Positions 51,029-61,130 of a DNA stretch of 64,000 bases are shown in pieces. Below the pieces are notes generated by a model, which had not been told where the DNA came from, made no database searches, and saw only the letters and a list, made by a program, of their open reading frames with translations. The position numbers and the translations under genes are program-made. Position 1 is the stretch's first letter. Each line of letters opens with the position of its first letter. Source of the stretch: Hormiphora californensis (lineage: Eukaryota > Ctenophora > Tentaculata > Cydippida > Pleurobrachiidae). The stretch covers positions 6,273,059 through 6,337,058 of the forward strand of contig CM035360.1 of NCBI GenBank assembly GCA_020137815.1, written 5' to 3'.

Positions 51029-51604
51029 AGGGGAGAAAGAGATCAATGATCCCTATGCATCTACACGAACCTGGTTACACACCCGTTCGTGTTTGCTCAA
51101 TCCGAAAAGGTGAATGTTGGTTTTGCTGACTTGAGACTATCACTGTTTTCTTCAAACCATTTTTCTTTTTCAAACAGGGTCGAGCAAGACAAGAATATAT
51201 CAACTGCATCAGCGCTGAATATATAAATTAGAATGGAGTCAACTTGACTGAATCGTTACTATAGCATATAATGTAAATCCATATGCATTAATGAATGCTC
51301 GACGCTCGTTATAATTTTGAATCACATAGTCCAATGTAGAAGCGAGGATACGAATCAAGAAAGCGTGGACAACGTCTATTATAATTTCAGCCCAGTGAGA
51401 GTGGATAATACATTATATCCTGGGAAATCCAACATAAGTGTTACCGGAAAGCATAACTTTTAGAATTTAAAAAAGTATGAAACAAAAGGCCCAGTAAGAT
51501 TCGACTGGTTGATATGCAGTAGTGTGTTGGCAAGATAAATTAATGGGCACCAGATGTTTCTAGGCGGGGTAGTTGGTGTGAAAATATCCTTTTCAACTTT
51601 TTAT

Positions 51605-51643
51605 CTCTATCTCTCTCTCTCTCTCTCTCTCCCTCTATCTTTC

Positions 51644-51712
<69 letters not shown>
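51605..51712. repeat. (CT)n microsatellite, read as ER repeats on the minus strand
   Basis: About 108 bp. On the minus strand it continues the open frame of the small gene at 51635-52140. Confidence 0.95.
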
Positions 51713-51715
<3 letters not shown>

Positions 51716-52140
51716 AATCAAGGGGTTTTCAAGGGAATTTCTGAACTCTTCGAATAGAGGTTCCGTATGGAAATCTCTCTTCAGCTGCTTTATTCGTCCC
51801 TTCATCTCCATAACAGCGTTGTAAACACCGTTCACCAGGGCCGTCTTCTCCTGTACCGCCAATGAGAATCGTCTCATCTCTCCTTGCATGGCCCTGATTA
51901 GGAACAAAGTGTCGATTGTTGAATCCCAATTACTTTTCGGTTTAAATAGATGTAAAACATGGTTAATTATAATGTTTTTGTAACTAATCGGTTTTTTTAG
52001 TATTACCTCATGAACTCTGCTAATGGCAGCATTTCCGGTTTCTTCAGCAGTCCGAGGAGATTTGCTGCCTTTTCTTTCCTGGCGGCCAGGGTCTTGTTCT
52101 TCTTCATCTTGCCCTTACTGGTTCTCTTCATAGCAGACAT
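51635..52140 (-). CDS. Putative small coiled-coil protein, two exons
   Basis: Complement of 52007-52140 and 51635-51893, 130 residues. The donor (ATGAG/GTAATA) and acceptor (TAATCAG/GG) are good and the frame continues. The first exon encodes a Lys-rich helix (MSAMKRTSKGKMKKNKTLAA.., LGLLKKPEMLPLAEFM) and the second an amphipathic helix (ALVNGVYNAVMEMKGRIKQL). The last 30 or so residues are ER repeats coded by the microsatellite, up to a TAG. No family recognised. The start codon lies in a 25-nt stretch also found at 58906-58930 and next to the noisy protease copy, so the 5' end may be chimeric. Confidence 0.45.
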
Positions 52141-52149
52141 TGTTGCTAT

Positions 52150-52649
52150 GTTGGTAGAAGTACTCAGAACCAGAGGGCCATCTGGTATCGGGTATCCACA
52201 GACTACGACCGCTCCGAAGGTCCAAAACAAATCCACAAGATCCTGATTCTTGACCATGGTAACTCCACAAAGTTGGTCCAAAGGACCTTCTTGGGGCGGC
52301 GAATCCACTGTTCTTTAGGGCAGGGGCGTTCGGGGGCCTTGTTGGTTGATGTTGAGTCCAAAGGTACTGCTTGCTTCTCAGCCCTTCAGTCATAGGAGAG
52401 AAGAGTGGAGCCAAAGACGGCGGTGTCACTGTTCTCGTTGCTGTAGTTGACAAAACATCCTCAGCACTACTCACGCGAACAGCTTGAACATCATCCTGAT
52501 CTCGAGCTGGATAGTTAAGCTCCCTCAGAGACTGCAAGGCAGTGTAGCGTATGGAAGGGTTTCCTTTGTTGTTTCCAGGATTCCCCTGAGAGAATCTTCG
52601 GCAGCGGAAGAGCTCCAAACAGACAGAGAAAAACTGCAATAACTTTCAT
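52150..52649 (-). pseudogene. Broken copy of protease A (5' part)
   Basis: From the ATG (52647-52649) the order signal peptide, propeptide, catalytic-Cys region is recognisable but interrupted by many one- and two-base insertions and deletions (e.g. CTTTAGGGCAGGGGCGTTCGG for CTTCAGAGCAGGGGCGTTGG). The match stops near the EYLDCVY region. The density of single-base indels in homopolymers looks more like unpolished long-read sequence than natural decay. Confidence 0.8.
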
Positions 52650-53568
52650 GTTGAATGATTTGGTGTTGGAAAAATATTTCTCACTTACATTTATACGTAC
52701 AGGTGCACTCATACCGCCCAGATGTTCTAAGTAAATTGGGCTATTGTTCATTTTGTCAGAAGTGAATATAATATTTCAATGCTAGTTTGACCAACTCTCT
52801 TTGTCTTGGCGTCTCTTTTATCCACCTCTGTCATTTTTACCATTAAATGTGGGATTTTTAGTTACCCAGCCTTGGTTTGTGTGATTAAAACGGGTTATCT
52901 ACTGGATATTTCCGGAGGATGTTTTAGCTCGTGTGCTAAAAAAGATCTATATAAACAGGGTTTAGAATTCTCGGATTTTAAATGGAACTCGAGCGGGCAA
53001 AATTGGCGTAACATTACGTCAGGAATCGTTACCGCACCTTCATCTAACCAATTACAGCGGATCCCAATTTACTGGGGATGCTCGGGAAAGGGTTTGTCGG
53101 TAAATCTGTGTCCTCGGTATATCGGGGTGAAAACCCTTAATCTAAGGGACGGAAGTGAAGTTTATCCTCCCGGAATCGGGGTCCCGACTGTAATTGATAT
53201 TGGCCCAGATATAACTAAGCTCAGAACCGGCTCAGAGAATTCTTTTTCAATAAAAATAGTATTATTTTCTCCATGAATGACGTCTAGAACTTAAAACAGA
53301 TCCATACGTGAATAACCCGTTTATCACATGATACAAGGCTTTAAAAATCCCAACACAATGGTAATGACAGGGGGGGATGAAAGAGAAGACAAAAGAACAA
53401 ACAGGAGTGGAGCCAAACTAGCACGTACTTAGATCTAATCTTCACTCGCTAACAAAATCCACAAAATCGAACAATAGCCCAATTACGTAGTAAAACATCT
53501 GGAGCTATGAAGAACAACTAGTATAAAAAAGTGAGTGAAAATATCCCCAACACCAAATCATTCAAACA
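52650..53568. other. Noisy copy of the A/B head-to-head promoter block
   Basis: Follows 17928-18858 base by base with scattered indels, including the pogo-like MITE (about 53054-53193), the AACATCTGG modules and both TATA boxes. Confidence 0.8.
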
Positions 53569-53916
53569 ATTAAAGTTATGCAGTTAATCTGTATCTATTG
53601 GAGCAGTCTTTCGCTGCCGAGGTGCACTCGGATAATCCGAAGAGCAACAGGAAACCTTAGCTCTAACACTGCCTTCAAGTCCTCCGAGGGACTCGACTAT
53701 GCCAAGCTCTGAGGATAGGATGGGTTCAGGCTGTTCCGAAAGAGCGCTGAGGAGGTTGTAACTACAACGAGAACAGTGACACCGCCGTCTTTGGAATCAA
53801 CTTCTTCTCTTCCATGACTGAGGCTGAGAAGAGGCAGTACCTAGGACTCAACATCACCAACAAGGCCCCCAACGCCCCTGCTCTGAAGAACAGTGGATTC
53901 GCCGCCCCCGAGAAGG
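53569..53916 (+). pseudogene. Broken copy of protease B (5' part)
   Basis: Matches protease B from the signal peptide to APEKV, but the initiator ATG is destroyed (CAATTAAAGTTATGCAG) and several indels break the frame up to about 53760. The last 150 bases are clean. It ends abruptly at AGAAGG, where GC-rich hairpin sequence begins. Confidence 0.85.
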
Positions 53917-54232
53917 CCCGGTGGCACGGGGTTTCAAAGCTGCCGGGAATGGCCGCAGGCCATTCCAAAAGTTGCCGATTTTTTTCACTTCTTCGGGTGG
54001 CCGAAGGCCACCCCGCGACCGGAGGTGGCGCGAAGCGCCACCGGAGGGAGCTTGGTGACGTCTTTATATGGGTGGCCGAAGGCCACCCCGCGACCGGAGG
54101 TGGCGCGCAGCGCCGCCGGAGGGAGCATGGTGTGGTTGAGCAGGGGGTCTGGGGGCCGGCTGAGGCCCCCAGCGGGGTGCAGGGGCGGAGCCCCTGCTGG
54201 GGGTCCAGGGGGCGAAGCCCCCGGAAAATTTT
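53917..54232. repeat. GC-rich hairpin cluster
   Basis: A run of short perfect hairpins: GGGTGGCCGAAGGCCACCC (twice), GGTGGCGCGAAGCGCCACC and its GCGCAGCGCC variant, GGGGGCCGGCTGAGGCCCCC-like, GGGGCGGAGCCCC and GGGGGCGAAGCCCCC. Loops are mostly GAA, CGAA or GGAG. The composition is far from the AT-rich surroundings. Confidence 0.85.
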
Positions 54233-55676
54233 TGCGATTTTTAGGCCTTTTAACTCAATTTTACAGCAGGTTTTTACTAACATTTGCCTTTTTTACAGGA
54301 CAACGGACATTTGACAATGGACATCGCTATTCACTGGACACTGCACAGAATGTTTACTGGTGTGACAACTGTCATGAAGTCATGATGAACTGTGAGCCGT
54401 GAGCCGTCAGCCGTGAGGTGTCTGGCTGGTGCTAGCAGACTGCATAATATTTATAACTCAATGTGGTTGTTACTTGTTAGTTGTTGGACAATGGATGCCG
54501 TGTTCAGTGTTGTGTTATTATATCAGTTATGAGTTATGACTATAAAAAAGAACATTTTATATATATATTTCTTTTATAATTTTAATTCAGAAATCAGAGT
54601 TAATTAATGACCATTGTTGTACACTACATATGTCCTACAAAAACTCAGTATTGAGTGTAGTGTACAATTTGTACTTCATGTACATCTGTGATACACGCTG
54701 GGCTGAATGAATCTTCGCGCGAAACGCGCGGCGTGCAAAATCGTACGCGCAATTTCATTTTAAAGATACCCGAAGCGCGCGCGCGTTGCCGCAGCGAGTG
54801 CGCGCGATGATTTCACAGCTTTAAAATCAGAAAATGTGAGTTATGACAGTGGAAAATTTCACAAAACCCAAGTGTGAAGTAAAGGGTTATCACGAAAACC
54901 AAAAATAGACTGTCTGTACTGTATATATTTCTAAACTGTTGCTAAATTTTAGCCGGTAGCCTACCGCCGGTAGGCCACCCATCCAAAACCCACCCAACAC
55001 TCCGAAATCCCATCTGACCTCTGGCCTCTGCAATGATACAGTAGGGGTTTTGGGCTTTGGCTGTTTTTTATTGCAGGTTGTTCAAAGATAAAGTGGACTG
55101 GATATTTGTGATGTGTGGTTATGCCAGACGCCAGCTGTACTCTGTAGACAATCTAATTGTAAAAATAATGGTGCCAGATGCAGATGAGCCAAAGGGATGG
55201 CCAATGCTATGGTGAGCTCAATAATCAAAGATGCATGCTGTAACAGCATTGCTGTTAAAATTTAGACTTTTGAAAACTAGGCTGTAAGCTGTGGACACGT
55301 CTTTATTCTTTAAAGCACAATTTCAGAGCATTGAGCATGTCTCACCAGCATTAAAAGTACCGGGTACCCTGTGCCATGTTTGTGATTTTTACGAATGAAA
55401 TAAGTAATTTAGTGTTTAAAACTAGCATGTAGGCTATAGCCGCGTCTGTAGAGCATGACTTGGCAGCATTTCACATTTGTGATATACACATATCATACAA
55501 TATGTACAATATACACACGTGTACTTTGGATGAAGCATGTTAATACTTAATTGTATTCACTATTCAATATCCATTATCCAATATTAATTGTGCTGAAATC
55601 ATCTATATTTAGTGTTACCTGTTCTTCTTCAAATTAATAATACGAAATCAATTTCCCTGTTTCAGTATTATAATTC
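54233..55676. other. Region before the hAT-like gene
   Basis: Mostly non-coding. A stretch at 55077-55211 has an acceptor (TTTTATTGCAG) and donor (ATG/GTGAGC) around an open frame (WIFVMCGYARRQLYSVDNLI), possibly an upstream exon of the hAT-like gene, but joining it to the next exon gives a stop. Confidence 0.4.
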
Positions 55677-58600
55677 ATGGTATTAAAGAGGTGGAAATGT
55701 ACATGTGGGTATGGAGGGGAGACAGGGGTGACCAGTAACCGCAAAAGAGAACATGCGTTATCAAAGGCACATCAGTAAGTTGAACTATAGCTGAGCCATA
55801 AATTAGCAGTTAGGTAGTAGGTACAGCATTTGAAAATTGTAGGGCGAAAGTAGATTTTCGTCGCTTAACACTGATTATTGAATTTTTCGCTTTCAGGGAA
55901 GGAGGCAAGCATGGAGGACCCGCTGAGTGGTCGGAGGTCCTTGAGGCGCTGCCTGCCACACAACGCCTATTGAATTTTGTTCAGCCTGAAGTCACCGAAG
56001 TCAACGAATCCATCCCTGATAGAGGATACAATATTTGTTTCACACCCGCCTCGGTGACCCCGAGCCGTGAAAGACAGGTAAAGCTAGAGTTACAACTTGA
56101 AAATTGAAAGTGAACATCAAATGTGTAAATACTAACTTAGCTAATCTATAATCCATAATTCATAACTTAACAGATATTCCCGATTCCCCCAGGAACAAAA
56201 GCAGGAGAAGAAATCGGAGGAGACATTGGAGGAGGAGACATTGGAGGAGAAGAAATCGGAGGAGGAGAAACGTTTGGAGGAGGACACATTTGAGGAGGAG
56301 ACATTGGAGCGGGAGGAGACATTGGAGCGGGAGAAGATATTGGAGGAGGAGGAGACATTGGAGCGGGAGTGGGAGAAGATATTGGAGGAGGAGGAGACAT
56401 TGGAGCGGGATAAGATATTGGAGGAGGAGGAGACATTGGAGCGGGATAAGATATTGGAGGAGAAGGAGACATTGGAGCCGGAGGAGACATTGGAGGAGGA
56501 GCACGAGAACCTACAAAATGAGTTCGATGGGGTTCGAAGCAAGGTTTGTGAATATTGAATAATTTTTGTAGCCAATGATTAAACACGTACCTGGGATTAT
56601 AATTAGTCTCACGCAGAGGGCATGTATATGTGAAAAGGGGCCAGGGTGTGTGCTATCAAATAACAAATTGCGTGATAATTTACACTGCCACATTTTCATT
56701 TTCTCTGGACGTTGTAAAGTTTACGTTACTTGTACTCAGATCTCAGTATTGACTATTGTGTGTGCTGCCTGCTGGAATTAAGATTTTCTTTGTTGATTCA
56801 TATTTCATGATGATTGATTTTTTACTTCTACTTTCTAAATTCTAATGCTTTGCTGTCCCTAGATGTTGCAGCTAACTTTTGCAAATAATGGTGACCAGGG
56901 TGAGGAGCTGAGAGAGATGATGAGGCAACTTCTGAACACCACTGCTAGCATCAATAAGAAGTTGACAATGCTTCAGAAAACAGCCCTGGCCCCTGCTGCA
57001 AGGCCTGCAACAAAAGGGAAACCAAGTTCTGCATCTACCCCTACTTCCCTTGATCCTCCCACATTACGGGACGTGTACACGTGGGAGCAGTTATTCGAAC
57101 AACCACTACCATACTCATACAATGTAAGTTGGGCCTCTATTGGTACTAAGTACTTAGTCGGTGACTAATTCACTAAATAGTAATTCCGTTTGATTCCATC
57201 CCATGAGTCATGATCCCAGATCCATCCTATGACCTATGTTGAATGTTCTCATTTCTGATTTCTCAGGTGGCGGAGGGAGAGGATAGAGTTAAATGTACTC
57301 TTTGCCCAAGTGTCGCGGGAAAGACAGATGTGGGGTACCCATACCATACAGCCACTGTCGATGAAAAAGGTAAAAAAACAGCGAAGTTCTCAAAGATTCT
57401 CAGCATGTGCAAGGAACACGTGAAAACGGCATTACACCAAGCCCAGTTAAAGACATCGGCTGCGGATATGGTGTGGTCGGAGGGGATCGGGGAGAAGTTA
57501 GTGCGGTTGGTTTATGGCCACATTCTCAATGGAACGCCCTTCCGGTGAGTTGAGAAGAGTCAAGATACAGAGATGTCATTTTTCATTTTCATTTCCGCGA
57601 CGTATTTTAATAATCATTTATTCTTTGTTATTTTTCAACGTATATCACAATTGAGAGATGTTTCTAATTCCAGGTGTTACCCCCAAATGGTTGCTGTTAT
57701 GCACAGGAATGGTGTGGATGTTGGTGTCACCAACCACTCAAGAGACCTGCCACCGAGGGTAGTAGAGGCGGCCTCTGCGGTGCTGACAACCAGTTACGTA
57801 ACCTATTTCCGAGATGGAAAAGCAAAGCTAGGATTACCTCTGCCAATCTCCATAACGACCGATGGCAACACCCTCGGGACAGAGTAAGTGACAAATGACA
57901 ATTGACAAGTGTTTTAATTTAATAATTACAAATACGGAGTACCAGATATTGTAATTTGTTAGGTTACATTCTACAACCTGTTCTCACATCAGGCACCGGA
58001 TGTGTACTGCCGTGCGGTATCTAAATCTCGAGCCAGGGCAACCGCTCGTTGTGTGTGTGTACTCGGGCCATCCGGCCTATGTATCACACACCGGTGTTGG
58101 CATGGCTAAGCCTGTAGAAGATAGCCTGGTGGCATTTTTTGGCGAGGAAGCAGTAAAGGAGGGCATGATTGGAGGAACCTATGATGGTGCTATTACTGTG
58201 GCCAACGTAAGTTTTAGTCTATAGATTATCAGTGCTAAGTGCTAAGTAGTACAGTCGGACCCCGATTTAGGGACACCCTGTATTCACAACTCAGTCTCAC
58301 ATTCAATTCCCAAGTGTTATGTCAGAAAACTTAACTTGTCTTTCTTCAGATCTCAGTACACTTTACTGTCAAAGAGCCCGGTAGAGTTCTCATACAGTTT
58401 TGGTGTAGTGCACATGTGATGCAGGCCATTCTAGACAAATCCCTGGCACCACATGGACTGATCATGGCTAGTTTGAAAACAATTGATCAGATTTCAGAAT
58501 TCTACAGGTAAATATGTAAGACCTAGACAGTTTTAATAGACAAGAATGAAGATCGGTGATCCCTTGCCAGTATCTTGACATTACCAGCCAGTTTTTTAAT

Positions 58601-59078
58601 AATGGATTATAACTCATAACTCTCTCTAATCTCTATCTCCCACTCCAATAGGACATCCTCGGCCAATCTGAAGGATCTGCTTGACACGGACAAAAACTGC
58701 CTCAAACCGGGAGGAAGGAAGGATATGAAGTTTCTGACTCACGATTCCAACGTGTCCAACACCTTCCAGCGCAATAAAGAGGCCTACCTTAAATGTATGT
58801 GTACATTTAACATTTTGATGGTCGCCGGTCGGTTGTAGTTTCAGTATTTTTTATTGGTATGTGTAATTTGTTTTTTAATGTTAACTGAACTCAATTTCAG
58901 CATTGACCAACATAGCAACAATGTCTGCTAAAATTACACGCGCAAAAGAAATCCAAAAGCTGAGGCATGCAGAAGCTAAACGGTCTGTCGCGTTGGATGA
59001 ACCTAGAGCGCGGGAAAAACAGCAGCAATTCGTAGAAGGGACCAGCTGCAAGAAGAAGAAGAAGAAGAAGAAGAAGAA

Positions 59079-59125
<47 letters not shown>

Positions 59126-59208
59126 AGAAGAAGAAGAAGAAGAAGAATCTAAAACAGGTCCCAATTCAGCTCTGCCACGAATTGCTACTGTGTTCCTCCG
59201 TCTTCTAA
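55677..59208 (+). CDS. hAT-superfamily-like transposase-derived gene, ten exons
   Basis: Exons 55677-55774, 55897-56077, 56193-56543, 56863-57123, 57267-57544, 57674-57883, 57993-58206, 58350-58507, 58652-58794 and 58901-59208. All junction phases agree, giving about 733 residues. It starts with a Cys/His cluster (WKCTCGYGGETG.., HALSKAH), then a Glu/Leu/Thr coiled coil built from repeats, a second finger (CTLCPSVAG..H..C..H) and an RNase H-like core: ISITTDGNTLGTE (first Asp), GGTYDGAITVAN (second Asp), then FWCSAHVMQAIL, the C-x2-H signature of hAT/ZNF862-like proteins. The C-terminal dimerisation region is absent; the frame runs into a poly-Lys tract and repeat. Family assignment is by motif order only. 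Confidence 0.6.
56193..56543 (+). repeat. Coding minisatellite (GGAGACATTGGAGGAGG type)
   Basis: Variable 18- to 45-bp units encode EETLERE, KILEEE and similar, forming exon 3 of the hAT-like gene as a uniformly acidic coiled coil. Confidence 0.8.
58251..58275 (+). mobile_element. Solitary end of the pogo-like MITE
   Basis: TACAGTCGGACCCCGATTTA then unrelated sequence, in an intron of the hAT-like gene. No right end follows. Confidence 0.6.
59050..59147 (+). repeat. (AAG)n microsatellite coding for poly-Lys
   Basis: About 32 AAG/AGG triplets, in frame with the last exon of the hAT-like gene. It forms the border between that gene and the 62-bp satellite. Confidence 0.95.
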
Positions 59209-60829
59209 AACAGGTCCCTGTCCCAATACAGCTCTGCCACGAATTGCTACTGTCTTCCTCCGTCTTCTAAAACAGGTCCCTGTCCCAATACAGCTCTGCC
59301 ACGAATTGCTACTGTGTTCCTCCGTCTTCTAAAACAGATCCCTGTCCCAATACAGCTCTGCTACGAATTGCTACTGTCTTCCTCCGTCTTCTAAAACAGG
59401 TCCCTGTCCCACTACAGCTCTGCCACGAATTGCTACTGTGTTCCCCGCCTTCTAAAACAGGTCCCTGTCCCAATACAGCTCTGCCACGAATTGCTACTGT
59501 GTTCCTCCGTCTTCTAAAACAGGTCCCTGTCCCAATACAGCTCTGCCACGAATTGCTACTGTGATCCCCCGCCTTCTAAAACAGGTCCCTGTCCCAATAC
59601 AGCTCTGCCACGAATTGCTACTGTGTTCCTCCGTCTTCTAAAACAGGTCCCTGTCCCAATACAGCTCTGCCTGCCACGAATTGCTACTGTCTTCCCCCGT
59701 CTTCTAAAACAGGTCCCTGTCCCACTACAGCTCTTCCACGAATTGCTACTGTCTTCCCCCGCCTTCTAAAACAGGTCCCTGTCCCAGTACAGCTCTGCAA
59801 TTCGTGGCAGAGCTGTACTGGGACAGGGACCTGTTTTAGAAGGCGGGGGAAGACAGTAGCAATTCGTGGCAGATCTGTACTGGGACAGGGACCTGTTTTA
59901 GAAGGCGGAGGAACACAGTAGCAATTCGTGGCAGAGCTGTATTGGGACAGGGACCTGTTTTAGAAGGTGGGGGAACACAGTAGCAATTCGTGGCAGAGCT
60001 GTATTGGGACACTAGGGACCTGTTTTAGAAGGCGGGGAACACAGTAGCAATTCGTGGCAGAGCTGTAGTGGGACAGGGACCTGTTTTGGAAGACGGAGGA
60101 AGACAGTAGCAATTCGTGGCAGAGCTGTACTGGGACAGGGATCTGTTTTAGAAGACGGAGGAAGACAGTAGCAATTCGTGGCAGAGCTGTATTGGGACAG
60201 GGACCTGTTTTAGAAGACGGAGGAAGACAGTAGCAATTCGTGGCAGAGCTGTATTGGGACAGGGACCTGTTTTAGAAGGCGGAGGAACACAGTAGCAATT
60301 CGTGGCAGAGCTGTATTGGGACAGGGACCTGTTTTAGAAGACGGAGGAACACAGTAGCAATTCGTGGCAGAGCTGTATTGGGACAGGGGCCTGTTTTAGA
60401 AGGCGGGGGAAGACAGTAGCAATTCGTGGCAGAGCTGTATTGGGACAGGGACCTGTTTTAGAAGGCGGGGAAGACAGTAGCAATTCGTGGCAGAGCTGTA
60501 CTGGGACAGGGACCTGTTTTAGAAGACGGGGAACACAGTAGCAATTCGTGGCAGATCGAGCTGTACTGGGACAGGGACCTGTTTTAGAAGGCGGGGAACA
60601 CAGTAGCAATTCGTGGCAGAGCTGTACTGGGACAAGGACCTGTTTTAGAAGGCGGGGGAAGACAGTAGCAATTCGTGGCAGAGCTGTACTGGGACAGGGA
60701 CCTGTTTTAGAAGGCGGGGGAACACAGTAGCAATTCGTGGCAGGCAGAGCTGTATTGGGACAGGGACCTGTTTTAGAAGACGGAGGAACACAGTAGCACT
60801 TCGCGGCAGAGCTGTATTGGGACATGTGG
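59148..60829. repeat. 62-bp satellite array with an orientation switch
   Basis: Unit: AACAGGTCCCTGTCCCAATA, CAGCTCTGCCACGAATTGCT, then ACTGT(C/G)TTCC(T/C)CC(G)TCTTCTAA. About 10 units run in plus orientation to about 59797 and about 16-17 in minus orientation after it. The switch point forms a short palindrome around CAGCTCTGCAATTCG. Two-base variants (C/T, A/G) are shuffled among units. Confidence 0.93.
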
Positions 60830-61130
60830 CAGGGTGAGGCTGTATGTCGTATCTGTAACGCGCTTTTGACCTAAAATTGGGTCGGAAGTTGTGCGGCTCG
60901 CGATGGTAGCACTTGCTAAATGCGCGGCTTTTCTGTATTTTCGGCTTATAATACGTATTTAATACGTATTAAATACATATTTGCGCGTGTATTTAATACG
61001 TATTGTTGCAAATAATACGTATTATATTCTGACTAGGGATGGGTACTGGGTATCGACTAGGTTTCTGAAGAAGCAGTATGATAACAATAGTAGAATTGGT
61101 TTCTTATAAAATATAACCTCCTTCACCAGT
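60830..61130. other. Spacer with AATACGTATT palindromes
   Basis: Four copies of AATACGTATT or close relatives within 60950-61030, with GCGCG interruptions. No gene. Confidence 0.6.

Noticed and set aside
53814-54402. Open frames through the GC-rich hairpin cluster
   Set aside because: Stop-poor because of GC content; they fuse a protease fragment to hairpin repeats and have no domain of their own.
60334-60825. 163-codon frame on the minus strand
   Set aside because: Translation of the 62-bp satellite; 62 is not a multiple of three and the frame persists only because the unit lacks stops in these phases.
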